From NCBI RefSeq assembly GCF_900106035.1, contig NZ_FNUC01000003.1:1364001-1428000 (forward strand): a DNA stretch of 64,000 nt. The letters are read 5' to 3'. Below are positions 36,320-46,720 of this stretch, one piece after another. This DNA comes from Jiangella alba. Its GTDB lineage: Bacteria; Actinomycetota; Actinomycetes; Jiangellales; Jiangellaceae. Below the pieces are notes generated by a model. The model made no database searches, was not told the DNA's origin, and worked only from the letters and a program-made list of their open reading frames with translations. Position numbers and translations under genes: made by a program. Within the stretch, counting starts at the first letter, position 1. The number at the start of each line of letters is the position of its first letter.

Positions 36320-36646
36320 GTGCGCACCTTCGCCACCTCTGTCATCGAACGTCGTCTCGAGATCTCCGCCACCCACACCACCCACCCGTACGAGGCGGGC
36401 TGGGCCGCGGAGGCGGTCTTCTTCGTCCAGGTCGAAGGAGATCACCCCGACCTGTCGGTCCAGGCGCAGATCTCGCCGGACGGGCTGCACTGGGCCGACC
36501 GGGGCCGGGCCATCGTGCTGGCCGGCGGTGACGAGATCGCCGCCATCGACCTGGCGAACTTCGGCGGCTGGCTCCGGCTGGCCTTCACCGGCGCGACGCC
36601 GGAGCGGCCGGCCACCGTGCTGGTCCACCTCGCCCTCAAGGGCTGA
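36320..36646 (+). CDS. Small conserved-looking protein of the glycan operon, unknown function
   Basis: A 108-residue soluble protein with alternating beta-like segments (VFFVQVEGDHPDLSVQAQ, WLRLAFTGATPERPATVLVHL). No signal peptide, cysteines or catalytic motif visible. GTG at 36320 with AAGG nine bases upstream. Composition resembles small beta-sandwich proteins that measure or bind carbohydrate, but this is only an impression. Located between the 310-residue protein and the ABC permease genes in the same direction. Confidence 0.65.
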   Translation: MRTFATSVIERRLEISATHTTHPYEAGWAAEAVFFVQVEGDHPDLSVQAQISPDGLHWADRGRAIVLAGGDEIAAIDLANFGGWLRLAFTGATPERPATVLVHLALKG

Positions 36647-36687
36647 CACCACCAGACGGATCGCCTCGACCGAGAGGAGGACAGACC

Positions 36688-37617
36688 ATGCTTCCCCAAC
36701 TCATCCGCCGGCTCGGCCTCATGATCTTCACCGTGTGGGGAGCCGTGAGCCTCACCTTCGTGATCCTCCGGCTCGCCCCCGGTGACCAGGCCACCGTGCA
36801 GCTCGGGCCGGACGCGACCGCGGCCGACGTGTCAGCGCTGCGCGAGGAACTCGGGCTCAACCGGCCGATGCTGGTGCAGTACCTGGACTACCTGGGCTCG
36901 GCGCTCACCGGTGACTTCGGGGAGTCGTACCGGTTCCGCGACTCGGCGACGACGGTCATCCTCGATCGGTTCCCGGCGACCGTCCTGCTCGCCGGCACCG
37001 CGACCGCGCTGGCGCTGACGATCGGCCTGCTGCTGGGAATCCTGGCCGGCCGCGCGCCGGGCAAGCTCGCCGACCGCGCGATCTCCGGCATCACCCTGGT
37101 CATGCAGGCCATCCCGTCGTTCTGGTCGGGCATCATGCTGATCCTGCTGATGGCGCTGACGCTGCGGCTCCTGCCGAGCGCCGGCTCCGGTGACCTGCGG
37201 CACCTGGTGCTGCCGGCGGTCACCCTCGCGATCCCGTTCACGGCGCTGGTCGCCCGGATCACCCGCAGCAGCGTCGCGGAGGTGACGGCCGAGCCGTACA
37301 TCATGACGGCACGGTCGAAGGGGTTGTCCGAGCGGCTCGTGCTGAGCCGTCACGCCGTGCGCAACTCGGTGATCCCGGTGGTGACCATCGTGTCCCTGCA
37401 CATCGGCACCCTGATGGGCGGCGCGGTCATCGTCGAGCAGGTCTTCGCGTGGGACGGGGTCGGCTCGCTGCTCGTCGGCGCGGTCGGCAACCGCGACTAC
37501 GCCATCGTCCAGGGCGCGACCGTGCTCCTGGCGATCGTCGTGGTGACGATGAACCTGCTCGCCGACGTCCTCAACGCCCGGCTCGATCCTCGCATCCGGG
37601 CGGGGGTGGCGTCATGA
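36688..37617 (+). CDS. ABC importer permease, DppB/OppB type
   Basis: First membrane subunit of an oligopeptide-family importer, 309 residues with six membrane segments, N-terminal GLMIFTVWGAVSLTFVILRL and the EAA-like loop (ARSKGLSERLVLSRHAVRN). The ATG follows GAGAGGAGG. Its stop overlaps the next permease start (ATGA). In this operon the importer more likely carries an oligosaccharide than a peptide, as known for some members of the family. Confidence 0.93.
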   Translation: MLPQLIRRLGLMIFTVWGAVSLTFVILRLAPGDQATVQLGPDATAADVSALREELGLNRPMLVQYLDYLGSALTGDFGESYRFRDSATTVILDRFPATVLLAGTATALALTIGLLLGILAGRAPGKLADRAISGITLVMQAIPSFWSGIMLILLMALTLRLLPSAGSGDLRHLVLPAVTLAIPFTALVARITRSSVAEVTAEPYIMTARSKGLSERLVLSRHAVRNSVIPVVTIVSLHIGTLMGGAVIVEQVFAWDGVGSLLVGAVGNRDYAIVQGATVLLAIVVVTMNLLADVLNARLDPRIRAGVAS

Positions 37618-38507
37618 CGACGATGGGGCTGGTGCAGACCCCGGCACCGCCGGCGCCGCTGGTGCCGGCGCGGACCCGGCGCACCACGGTGCGTCGCGTG
37701 GCCGCCGCCGTCCCGATCATGATCTTCGGCCTGTACGTCGTCGCGGCGATCGTCGGCCCGCTGCTCATCGACTACTCGCCGGTGGGCGGTGAGCTCGACG
37801 ACCGCCTCCTTCCGCCCGGCTCGGTGCTCAGCGACGGCAGCACGGCGCTGTTCGGCACCGACGCGCTCGGCCGCGACCTGTTCGGCCAGGTCGTCTACGG
37901 CGCCCGCACGTCGGTGTTCATCGGCACGCTCGTCGTCCTGATCAGCGCCCTGATCGGGCTCGCGGTCGGGACGGTCGCGGGGTACCGGGGCGGCACGACC
38001 GACCTCGTGGCGTCGCGCGTCATCGACGTCCTGCTCGCCTTCCCCGGCATCCTGCTGGCCATCGTCATCGCCGGGGTGTTCGACCGCAGCCTCGCCATCG
38101 TCGTCGTCGCGTTGAGCGTGACCAACTGGATCGGCTTCGCCCGCCTCTCGCGGTCGATGGCCATGACGCTGCGCGAGCGCGACTGGGTCAAGTCGGCGAC
38201 GGTGATGGGCGTGCGGCGCCGGCGGATCATCGCGCGGCACATCCTGCCGTTCATCGCCGGGCCCACGTTCGCGCTGGCGACCACCGAGTTCGCCGGCGCC
38301 ATCCTGGCTGAAGCCTCGCTGAGCTTCCTCGGCCTCGGCCTGCCTTCGGCCTCCGTCTCCTGGGGCCAGACCATCGCCGCCGGCAAGGAGTACCTCGCCA
38401 GCGCCTGGTGGATCTCCGCCATTCCCGGCATCGCCCTGGCGGTGCTCGTCATCTGCGTGGGCTTCACCGGAGACCGGCTCACCCGCTACTTCGGCCGACG
38501 GCAGTGA
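37614..38507 (+). CDS. ABC importer permease, DppC/OppC type
   Basis: Second membrane subunit, 297 residues. The family landmarks LFGTDALGRDLFGQVVYGAR and the coupling loop (SATVMGVRRRRIIARHILP) are present, with five to six membrane segments. ATG at 37614 overlaps the previous stop by four bases. Followed after 62 bases by the binding-protein gene. Confidence 0.93.
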   Translation: MTTMGLVQTPAPPAPLVPARTRRTTVRRVAAAVPIMIFGLYVVAAIVGPLLIDYSPVGGELDDRLLPPGSVLSDGSTALFGTDALGRDLFGQVVYGARTSVFIGTLVVLISALIGLAVGTVAGYRGGTTDLVASRVIDVLLAFPGILLAIVIAGVFDRSLAIVVVALSVTNWIGFARLSRSMAMTLRERDWVKSATVMGVRRRRIIARHILPFIAGPTFALATTEFAGAILAEASLSFLGLGLPSASVSWGQTIAAGKEYLASAWWISAIPGIALAVLVICVGFTGDRLTRYFGRRQ

Positions 38508-38569
38508 CGAGACCGCAGCAGGGCGCACCACCCGACACAGTCCAGAGCAGCTCAGTGAGGAGCAAGGCA

Positions 38570-40084
38570 ATGAGATCCCTACGGCACTCCGCGATCGTGG
38601 CCACCGCACTGCTCGGCCTGCTCGGAGCCACGGCATGTGGCGCCGACACCGACTCCACCGGCGGCGGTGGTGATGAGGCCGGCGGCGGAGCGATCGCCGT
38701 GGCCGGGCAGTTCCCCACCGAGTCCATCGACCCGAACGGGCCCCTGGCCATCGACGGCGGCACCCGGGTCGCGTCGATCCAGCTGTACAGCCCCTTGCTG
38801 CAGACGATCGGCCCCGGCGAGTTCGAGGGCAAGGTCGCGGAGACCTGGGAGATCAACGAGACCGCGACGCAGTTCACCTTCACGCTGCGCGACGGCATCT
38901 CGTTCTCCGACGGCTCGCCGATCACCGGCGCCGATGTGGCCGCATCGTTCGAGCGCACCGTCGCGTCCGACAGCCCGTTCTCCGCGAACTTCGTCGATGT
39001 TACCGTCGAGTCGACCGACACCACGGTGACGTTCACCACGGCCGCGCCCGACCCGGCCCTTCCGGCCAAGCTGACCGGGCTCATGATCACCCCGGCCAGC
39101 GCCACCGAGGACAGCTACCTGGACACGCCGGTCACCTCGGGCCCGTTCCAGGTCGAGTCGTTCACCCCTGGCGGCGAACTCGTCATGGTGCCCAACGAGA
39201 ACTACTGGGGTGACCAGCCGAAGATCGACGAGCTCACCATCCGGTCGATCCCCGAGGTCGCGGCGAGGGTCACCGCCTTGGAGACGGGCGAGCTCGACGT
39301 CATCTGGGGCATCTCCGACGACCAGGTGAAGCAACTCGGCGGCAACACCGAGGTCGAGGTCCTGTCCGCGGTCGGCTCCAACGTCACCACCATGTGGATG
39401 AACGCCTCCACGCCGGCGCTGGCGAGCGCGGAGGTGCGGCGGGCGCTCTGGCAGGCCGTCGACTTCGAGAAGAAGATCGATGCGCTCTACCCGGAGAGCG
39501 GCGAGCCCGCCGACTCCGTCGTCGCCCCCACGGTGTTCGGGTACGCGCCGCAGGAGCCGGTGGTCTACGACCCCGAGGCGGCGAAGCAGGCGCTGATCGA
39601 CGCGGGCTTCGACTTCGACACGACGTTGCGCTTCCACTTCTCCCAGGCCCAGTTCCGGCAGTGGGTGGACTCGGTCGTGGCCGATCTCGCCGCCGTCGGC
39701 GTTCAGGCCGAGGCGCTGGAGAAGGAACAGGCCGTCTACACCGAGGACCTGCTGGCGCTGAACTGGGACATCAACATCCAGCAGGTCGGCACGCTCGGGC
39801 TGGACGCCTCGTACAACCTCGGCCGGCTCTACACCTGCGCCGCGGAGCGGACCGGCTACTGCAACCCCGAGCTGGACGAGATGCTGCGGCGGGCCGGCAC
39901 CTCCGTCGATCCGGCCGAGCGGGAGGCGGCCTACGCCGAGGCGACGGAGCTGATCTGGACCGAGGCCGTGGGCATGTACCCCATGTTCGTGAAGAACCTC
40001 TTCGCCACTCGGACGTCGGTGTCCGGCTTCGAGCCCGACGGAGAGGGACTGCCACGATTCGACACGGTCTCGGTTGATGAGTGA
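38570..40084 (+). CDS. ABC importer substrate-binding lipoprotein (SBP_bac_5 type)
   Basis: Extracellular binding protein of the importer, 504 residues. The signal peptide ends in a lipobox LGATAC with lipidated Cys23, followed by a Gly-rich linker. The body shows the family pattern (AETWEINETATQFTFTLRDG, FSDGSPITGADVAASFER, SGPFQVESFTPGG). ATG at 38570 after GAGGAGCAAGG. The ligand is not readable from sequence. Its gene overlaps the next by eight bases. Confidence 0.94.
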   Translation: MRSLRHSAIVATALLGLLGATACGADTDSTGGGGDEAGGGAIAVAGQFPTESIDPNGPLAIDGGTRVASIQLYSPLLQTIGPGEFEGKVAETWEINETATQFTFTLRDGISFSDGSPITGADVAASFERTVASDSPFSANFVDVTVESTDTTVTFTTAAPDPALPAKLTGLMITPASATEDSYLDTPVTSGPFQVESFTPGGELVMVPNENYWGDQPKIDELTIRSIPEVAARVTALETGELDVIWGISDDQVKQLGGNTEVEVLSAVGSNVTTMWMNASTPALASAEVRRALWQAVDFEKKIDALYPESGEPADSVVAPTVFGYAPQEPVVYDPEAAKQALIDAGFDFDTTLRFHFSQAQFRQWVDSVVADLAAVGVQAEALEKEQAVYTEDLLALNWDINIQQVGTLGLDASYNLGRLYTCAAERTGYCNPELDEMLRRAGTSVDPAEREAAYAEATELIWTEAVGMYPMFVKNLFATRTSVSGFEPDGEGLPRFDTVSVDE

Positions 40085-41045
40085 CGGGCACCTCCGGGTC
40101 AGGGATCTGACGATCATGCTGCCCGGCCCGCGCGGCATGGCCGACGTGGTCGACGGCGTCTCCTTCGACATGGCCGAAGGCCGGACGACCGGCCTGATCG
40201 GTGAGTCCGGGAGCGGGAAGTCGCTGACGGCGATGGCCCTGGTCGGACTGATCCCCGAGACCGGCGTGGTCAGCGGGCAGGTGCTCCTGGGCGAGGAGAA
40301 CCTGCTCGAGGCCGGCCGGGCGCGGATCAGGCAGGTCCGGGGGACCGAGATCTCGGTCGTGTTCCAGGACCCGTCGACCGCGCTCAACCCGACCATGTCC
40401 ATCGGCGACCAGGTCGGCGAGATCCTGCGGGGCCGAGGCGTGTCCCGGAGTCAGGCGCGGGTGCGGGCGGCGGAGCTGCTCGACCACGTCGGCATTCCGG
40501 ACGCGGCGGCCCGCGTGGGCGCCTACCCCCACGAGTTCTCCGGCGGCATGCGGCAGCGGGCGATGATCGCCCTCGCGCTCGCCGGCCGGCCGAGGTTCAT
40601 CCTGGCCGACGAGCCGACGACGGCACTGGACGTCACCGTGCAGGCGCGGATCCTCGCTCTGCTCGGCCGCCTGCGCGACGAGGACCACCTGTCCATGTTG
40701 CTGGTCAGCCACGACCTGCGGGTGATGTCGCACGTCGCGGACGAGCTCGTCGTCATGTACGCCGGGCGGGTCTGCGAGCGCGGCGGGGCCAAGGCGGTGC
40801 TCAACGGGCCGCTGCATCCCTACACCGACGCCCTGGTGCGCAGCGTTCCCTCGGTGCACGTCAGCTCGGCGATCGCCGACCCGCTGCCAGGCAGCCCGGC
40901 CAACCCGTTCGACCGGCCGGCGGGGTGCCCGTTCAATCCGCGCTGCCCGCGCGCGGAGGACCGGTGCCGGACCGAGGTGCCGGCGTTGCGCGAGATCGCA
41001 CCGGGCCGTCTCAGCGCCTGCCACCTCGCGGAGGAACTGACATGA
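40077..41045 (+). CDS. ABC importer ATPase, DppD/OppD type
   Basis: One of two ATPases of the importer, 322 residues. Walker A GESGSGKSLT, signature FSGGMRQRAMIALAL, Walker B FILADEPTTALD, H-loop VSHDL. The C-terminal oligopeptide-family region with four cysteines (GCPFNPRCPRAEDRCR and later ACHL) suggests an Fe-S or zinc site typical of this subfamily. I prefer the ATG at 40077 over a TTG at 40074. Stop overlaps the next start (ATGA). Confidence 0.93.
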   Translation: MSDGHLRVRDLTIMLPGPRGMADVVDGVSFDMAEGRTTGLIGESGSGKSLTAMALVGLIPETGVVSGQVLLGEENLLEAGRARIRQVRGTEISVVFQDPSTALNPTMSIGDQVGEILRGRGVSRSQARVRAAELLDHVGIPDAAARVGAYPHEFSGGMRQRAMIALALAGRPRFILADEPTTALDVTVQARILALLGRLRDEDHLSMLLVSHDLRVMSHVADELVVMYAGRVCERGGAKAVLNGPLHPYTDALVRSVPSVHVSSAIADPLPGSPANPFDRPAGCPFNPRCPRAEDRCRTEVPALREIAPGRLSACHLAEELT

Positions 41046-41866
41046 CCGCTGCTGCCGGCCTGAGGATCACCGACCTCACGGTGACCTACCCCGGGCCTCG
41101 CGCCGGCGGTCTCGTCGGCCGGCGGACGCCGATCACCGCGGTCGACGCCGTCAGCCTCGACGTCGCGCCGGACGAGACCGTCGCCCTCGTCGGGGAGTCG
41201 GGGTCCGGGAAGTCCACGATCGCCCGCGCGGTCGTGGGGCTCGTCCCCGCGTCGGGGGGCTCCATCGACTTCGACGGAGCGTCGCTGCTGAACCTGCGTC
41301 CCCGGGACCAGTGGGCGCGGCGGAACATCGCGATGATCTTCCAGGATCCCCGGTCCGCGCTGAACCCGCGCCTCTCCGCGGCGGCCTCCATCGGCGAGGC
41401 CTGGGAGGCGCACCCCGACGTCGCTCCCGAGGGCGTGCGCCGTGATCAGCGACGGCGACGGGCGGCCGTCGTCGACCTGCTGGCCCAGGTCGGGCTCGAT
41501 CCCGACGTGGCGGGGAAACGCCCGACGGCGCTGTCCGGCGGGCAGTGCCAGCGGGTGAGCATCGCTCGCGCGCTGGCACTCAGCCCGAAGCTGCTCATCT
41601 GCGACGAGGCGGTGTCGGCCCTCGACGTCTCGGTGCAGGCGCAGGTGCTGCAGCTCCTGGTCCGCGTCCGCGAGGCGCGCTCGCTGTCGATGCTCTTCAT
41701 CACCCACGACCTCGGGGTGGTGCGTCAGGTCGCCGACCGCGTCGCCGTGATGCGCCGCGGCGAGCTGGTCGAGAGCGCCGACGTCCACACGCTGTTCACC
41801 GCACCGCAGCACGACTACACCCGGGAACTCCTCGCCGCCGCCGTCGACCTCGACGTGAGGAGCTGA
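41042..41866 (+). CDS. ABC importer ATPase, DppF/OppF type
   Basis: Second ATPase, 274 residues, with Walker A GESGSGKSTI, signature LSGGQCQRVSIARAL, Walker B LLICDEAVSALD and H-loop ITHDL. It lacks the cysteine-bearing C-terminal extension of its partner and ends soon after the ATPase core, somewhat short for the family. Completes a five-gene importer within the glycan operon. Confidence 0.92.
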   Translation: MTAAAGLRITDLTVTYPGPRAGGLVGRRTPITAVDAVSLDVAPDETVALVGESGSGKSTIARAVVGLVPASGGSIDFDGASLLNLRPRDQWARRNIAMIFQDPRSALNPRLSAAASIGEAWEAHPDVAPEGVRRDQRRRRAAVVDLLAQVGLDPDVAGKRPTALSGGQCQRVSIARALALSPKLLICDEAVSALDVSVQAQVLQLLVRVREARSLSMLFITHDLGVVRQVADRVAVMRRGELVESADVHTLFTAPQHDYTRELLAAAVDLDVRS

Positions 41867-41919
41867 CCACCGCACGGCACGTCCTCGTCCGCAGTGAGAC
41901 CACCCAAGGAGAAGGACAC

Positions 41920-43773
41920 ATGACCGATCGCATCAACCGACGCATGATGATCCGTTCCGCCGCCGGCGCGGGTGTCGTGGGCGTCGGCGGGCTCGCGCTG
42001 GGCGGGACCGCCCACGCCGAGACGGCACCGCCGAGCCTTGTCGAGGCCGACGGCACGCCGGTGCTGACGCCGCAGCAGTTCGGCGCCGTCGGCGACGGCG
42101 TGGCCGACGACACCGCCGCGATCCAGGCGGCGATCGACGCCGCCCGGTCGCAGCTCAACAAGATCGTCGTCCTCCCGCCCGGGCAGTACAAGGTCACGTC
42201 GACGATCGTCGTCGGTGACCACGAGTACGAGACCCCCGGCGAGCACCTCAACCGCTTCGTCCTGCGCGGGTACGGCATGTTCGGCGAGGAGTCGTCGAAG
42301 ATCACCTTCCACCACGACGGCGTCGGCATCCGGTGGGAGTCGTCACTCGGCGGTGTCCACGGCATCGCGTTCGACGCTCCGGTGAAGACGGCGAACAACG
42401 TCGCGCTCCACGTCGCCCGCAACTCGGCGAACACCGACGACACCGACGTCACCATCGTCGAGTGCTCGTTCCTGCGTTTCCAGCGCGCCATCGAGAGCGT
42501 CGGCCGCGGCTTCCTGTTCACCAAGAACAAGATCGCCGTCTGCACCACGGGCATCACCATCTCGTGGCCGGCGGGTGAGATCCCGGGCGGCGAGGTCCAC
42601 AAGCTGCCGTACGGCCTGCGCAAGTGGCTGATCACCGACAACCACTTCCACTCGAACTTCGACGCGATCATCTTCAACGGCGCCCCGGACGGCGAGTTCC
42701 GCGGCGCGGTGATCAGCAACAACCTGCTCGACATCGGCCGCCGGCTGTTCAAGGGCAGCCTCACCAACTCGACCATCAGCGGCAACGTGGTCGAGAACGG
42801 CAACGGCAACGCGATCATCGAGATCGCCTCCGGCGGCCACAACCTCACCATCACCGGCAACGTGATCGGCGGCTTCGACACCACACCGGGGGCACACGAG
42901 CCGCCCATCTACGCGATCAGCTTCCTCGCGGGCGTGTCGGCGACGAACGTCACGATCTCGGCGAACACGTTCAACTGGCTCCGTGGCTCGCCCATCGGGT
43001 TCGCGGGCTCGGCCGACAAGGTCAGCATCACCGACAACTCGTTCGACCACTACAACCTGGCCAACACCACCGTTCACGGCGCCGTGCGCGTCCAGGGCGA
43101 CGCCACCCGGTTCGCGATCGTCGGCAACGCCTTCTCGGCCAACCGGAATCCGGCCGGCCTCCCGATCCGGGTCGACGGCACGATGAGCGCGTCCAACGTG
43201 GTCGGCAACGTGTTCGAGCAGGGCGCACTGGTCCAGGCCGGCGCGATCGGTGCCGACTCGTTCGTCGAGTCCGCGCCGGGCCGGTTCACGCGACTCGAGG
43301 TGGCCGCCGCGAAGGACGCCGCCGCGCGCGTCCACAGCACCGCCACTACCGGCATCGCCGCCGGCGACAGCTACGGCGGCTATCTGGTCGAGAGCGCGCT
43401 GGCGACCGGCGCGGGCGCCGGCGTCAAGGGCGGCGTCGAGGTCGTCGCGGCGAACGCGTCCGGCTCGGCGGCCACGAACCTGCTGTGCTCCACGAACTCC
43501 ACGAACGAGGTGGTGGCCTTCCAGGCCAGTGTGGCGGGCCTGATCCCGCCGGCGGACAACGCCCGCGACATCGGCAGTCCCGACGCCAGCATCCGGACGG
43601 TGTACGCCCATGCGACCCGGCTGCATCCGTACACCGTCGACACCCTGCCGCCGGCCGCGGACCTGGCCGGCGCGCTCATCCAGGTCGTCGACGGGCAGGG
43701 CGGCACGCCCTGCCTGGCGATGTCGGACGGGACGTCGTGGCGTCGGATGCCCCTCGGGAACGCGGTCAGGTAG
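41920..43773 (+). CDS. Tat-secreted parallel beta-helix (pectate-lyase-like) protein
   Basis: A 617-residue secreted protein with a twin-arginine signal (NRRMMIRSAAGAGVVGVGG, cleavage near AHA-E). The start of the mature part, FGAVGDGVADDTAAIQAAIDAA, is the hallmark of the right-handed beta-helix pectate-lyase-3 family. Repeated NxI/V rungs follow (ISNNLLDIG, ISGNVVENG, ITGNVIGGF, ISANTFNW, ITDNSFDHY, VVGNVFEQG). Such proteins are lyases, epimerases or glycoside hydrolases on acidic glycans. The last 150 residues are a non-helix tail. ATG at 41920 after AAGGAGAAGGA. Confidence 0.85.
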   Translation: MTDRINRRMMIRSAAGAGVVGVGGLALGGTAHAETAPPSLVEADGTPVLTPQQFGAVGDGVADDTAAIQAAIDAARSQLNKIVVLPPGQYKVTSTIVVGDHEYETPGEHLNRFVLRGYGMFGEESSKITFHHDGVGIRWESSLGGVHGIAFDAPVKTANNVALHVARNSANTDDTDVTIVECSFLRFQRAIESVGRGFLFTKNKIAVCTTGITISWPAGEIPGGEVHKLPYGLRKWLITDNHFHSNFDAIIFNGAPDGEFRGAVISNNLLDIGRRLFKGSLTNSTISGNVVENGNGNAIIEIASGGHNLTITGNVIGGFDTTPGAHEPPIYAISFLAGVSATNVTISANTFNWLRGSPIGFAGSADKVSITDNSFDHYNLANTTVHGAVRVQGDATRFAIVGNAFSANRNPAGLPIRVDGTMSASNVVGNVFEQGALVQAGAIGADSFVESAPGRFTRLEVAAAKDAAARVHSTATTGIAAGDSYGGYLVESALATGAGAGVKGGVEVVAANASGSAATNLLCSTNSTNEVVAFQASVAGLIPPADNARDIGSPDASIRTVYAHATRLHPYTVDTLPPAADLAGALIQVVDGQGGTPCLAMSDGTSWRRMPLGNAVR

Positions 43774-43780
43774 GTCGAGC

Positions 43781-45432
43781 ATGGGTGAGAACGGGACCAC
43801 GGCACCGTGGTGGCGAGACGCGGTGATCTACCAGGTCTACCTCCAGTCCTTCGCCGACGGCAACGCCGACGGAGTCGGCGACGTCGCCGGGCTGCGCAGC
43901 CGGATCGGCTACCTGTCGGGGCTCGGGATCGACGCCGTCTGGATCACGCCGTGGTTCCGCTCGCCCCTGCGCGACGCCGGCTACGACGTCGCCGACTACC
44001 GCGCCATCCACCCCCGGTACGGGTCGGTGGACGAGGGGCGCGAGCTGATCGACGAGTGCCACGCGGCGGGGATCCGGGTCATCCTCGACATCGTCCCCAA
44101 CCACACGTCGTCGGATCATCCGTGGTTCGCGGCGGCGCTGAACTCGCCGCCCGGGTCGGCGGAACGGGCCAGGTACCACGTCCGCGCCGGGCGCGACGAC
44201 GGCACGAGTCCGCCCAACGACTGGCTGAGCGTGTTCGGCGGGCCGGCGTGGACCCGCGTCGACGACGGGGAGTGGTACCTGCACCTGTTCGACTCCTCAC
44301 AGCCCGATCTGAACTGGGACAGCGCCGAGGTGCGGTCGGAATTCGAGGACATCCTGCGGTTCTGGTTCGACCTCGGTGTCGACGGGTTCCGCATCGACGT
44401 CGCCACCGCGCTGGTGAAGGCGCCGGGACTCCCGGACCTCGGGTATCCCGACGGCGCGTTCCTCGCCGACCTGACCCGCGCGGACCACCCGCACCGCGAC
44501 CGCGACGAGGTCCACGAGATCTATCGCGACTGGCGCAAGCTGGCCGACTCCTACGATCCGCCGCGGATGTTCGCCGCGGAGGCGTGGCTCGACGACCCGG
44601 ACCGGCTGTCGCGCTATGTCCGGCCCGACGAGCTGCACACCACGCTGAACCTGTACTACCTGAAATCGGCGTGGACGGCGGACGGCATGCGCCGCGCCAT
44701 CGACGCCTCGATCGCGGCCACGTCGGGTGTGGGGGCGCCGACCACCTGGGCGCTGTCCAACCACGACGTCGAACGTGTGGTCACCCGCTACGGCCGCGAC
44801 GACACCCGCCGGCGTCCGGGCGTGTCCGGGCCGGAGCTCGGGCCGGTCGACGAGCGGTTGGGCCGCCGCCGGGCCCGGGCCGCGGCCCTGCTGACGCTGG
44901 CACTGCCCGGCAGTGTGTACGTCTACCAGGGCGACGAGCTGGGGCTGGCCGACGCGCACGTGCCGGAGCAGGCCCGGCAGGACCCCATCTGGATCAGGTC
45001 CAGGGGCCGGCGCTGGGGCCGCGACGGCGCCCGGGTGCCGCTGCCGTGGACGCCGGACGGCGGCTCGTTCGGGTTCGGCGACGACGGCGCCTGGCTGCCG
45101 CAACCGCCCGGGTGGGGAGCGCATGCGGTGTCGTCCCAGGCCGGCGACGACTCGTCGTTCCTCGAGCTGTATCGGAGCGCGTTGAGCCTGCGGCGCGCTC
45201 ATCCGGCTCTGGGCGGGACGGGCGAGGTGCGCTGGTGCGAGGCGCCTCGCGACGACGTCCTCGTGTTCACCCGCGATCCCGGCTTCGGCTGCGTCGTCAA
45301 CTTCGGACCGGCACCGGCGCCGATCCCCTGGACGGGCGCGTCGTCCTGGTCAGTGACCACGGAACCGGCGAGGGCGAGGTCCCCGCCCACGGCGCCGTCT
45401 GGCTGGACCTCCGGCCGGAGGACCGCGCATGA
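43781..45432 (+). CDS. GH13 alpha-glucosidase-like enzyme, single-base frameshift near 45326
   Basis: Cytoplasmic glucosidase of the alpha-amylase family. Four conserved regions are present: DIVPNHTS, GFRIDVATAL (nucleophile Asp), FAAEAWL (acid Glu), LSNHDVERV. No signal peptide. Most of the protein is in one frame; at the C run 45325-45328 the frame is lost. With one extra C it reads DGRVVLVSDHGTGEG and ends at 45432, where its stop overlaps the next ATG (ATGA), giving 550 residues. That the corrected end restores the operon overlap strongly favours a sequencing error over true inactivation. ATG at 43781. Confidence 0.87.
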
Positions 45433-46720
45433 CCACGACCGAGCGCCCCAACGTGGTGCTGATCCACTGGCACGACGTCGGCACCCACCTGGGCGCGTAC
45501 GGCCACGGCGACGTGGCGAGCCCCGCCGTCGACCGGCTGGCGTCCGAGGGGCTCCGGTTCGACCAGGCGTTCTGCACGACCCCGCTGTGCAGCCCGGCCC
45601 GCGGGTCGCTGTTCACCGGCCGCTACCCGCACACGAACGGGCTGATGGGTCTGGTCAACCGGGGCTGGGAGTACGCGCCCGGGAGCGGACCGTGCCGTCG
45701 TTGCTGTCCGAGCTCGGCTACCGGACCGCCCTCATCGGCCAGCAGCACGAGAGCCGCGACCCGTACCGGCTCGGGTTCGACGAGGTCCATCCCTGGCTCG
45801 CGGGTCCGGCCCGGTGCGGGCCGGTGTCGCAGCGGGCGGTGGAGTGGCTGGAGGCGGCGCCGGGTGAGCCGTTCTTCCTCACGGTCGGCTTCTTCGAGAC
45901 GCATCGCCCGTACCCGGCGGACGGATACCCGCCGGTCGACCCGGCGTCGGTGGAGGTGCCGCCGTACCTGCCGGACAACGAGCACACGAGGGCGGACCTG
46001 GCCGGCTTCCTCGGTTCGATCCGTGTCGCCGACGCCGCGACCGGCCGCGTCGTCGACGCCGTCGAGCGGGCCGGTCTGGCCGACTCGACCCTGCTGCTGT
46101 TCACCACCGATCACGGGATCGCGTACCCGCGGGCGAAGGGCACGTTGTACGACCCCGGCATCCGGGTGGCGTTCGTCGCCCGGCCGCCGCGGTCGTGGGG
46201 GGTCGCGCCGGGGGCTCCGGACGGGCTGCTCAGTCACGTGGACGTGCTGCCGACCCTGGTCGAGCTGGCCGGCGGGCCGGTTCCGCCGTCCGTCCAGGGG
46301 CAGAGCTTCGCCTCCGTGCTGCGCGGCGAACCGGGCCGGCGGCGCACGGAGGTCTTCGCCGAGAAGAACTACCACGACGAGTACGACCCGATCCGGGGCA
46401 TCCGCACCGACCGGTACGCGTACATCCGCACCCTCGAGCCGGGCACGCCGCCGCGGCTGTCGGGTGACATCGAGCGCGGCCCGGTGCGGCTGGGCCTGGG
46501 CGAGGAGCAGCTGCGGCCGCGGCCGGCCGAGGAGCTCTACGACCTCGACGACGATCCGTGGCAGCTGTGCGACCTCGCCGGTGACCCGTCGTACGCGGAG
46601 GTCAAGGCGGGCCTCGCCGCGCGTCTCGACGCGTGGATGAGCGAGACGAACGACCCGGTGCTGGCCGGACGCGTGGCCGCTCCGAGCGGTTCCCTCGACG
46701 AAGGGCCGGTGCCGCGATGA
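45429..46720 (+). CDS. Sulfatase 1 (type I, formylglycine), single-base frameshift near 45687
   Basis: Predicted to hydrolyse sulfate esters or sulfamates from sugars. The formylglycine motif is Cys54-Ser-Pro-Ala-Arg58 (LCSPARGSL), which would be converted to formylglycine. The opening VVLIHWHDVGTHLGAYG is closer to N-sulfoglucosamine sulfohydrolases than to arylsulfatases. After WEYAPG the frame shifts; one more base around 45681-45690 gives ERTVPSLLSELGYRTALIG and a 430-residue protein ending at 46720. No signal peptide, so probably cytoplasmic. ATG overlaps the GH13 stop and its stop overlaps sulfatase 2. Confidence 0.87.
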
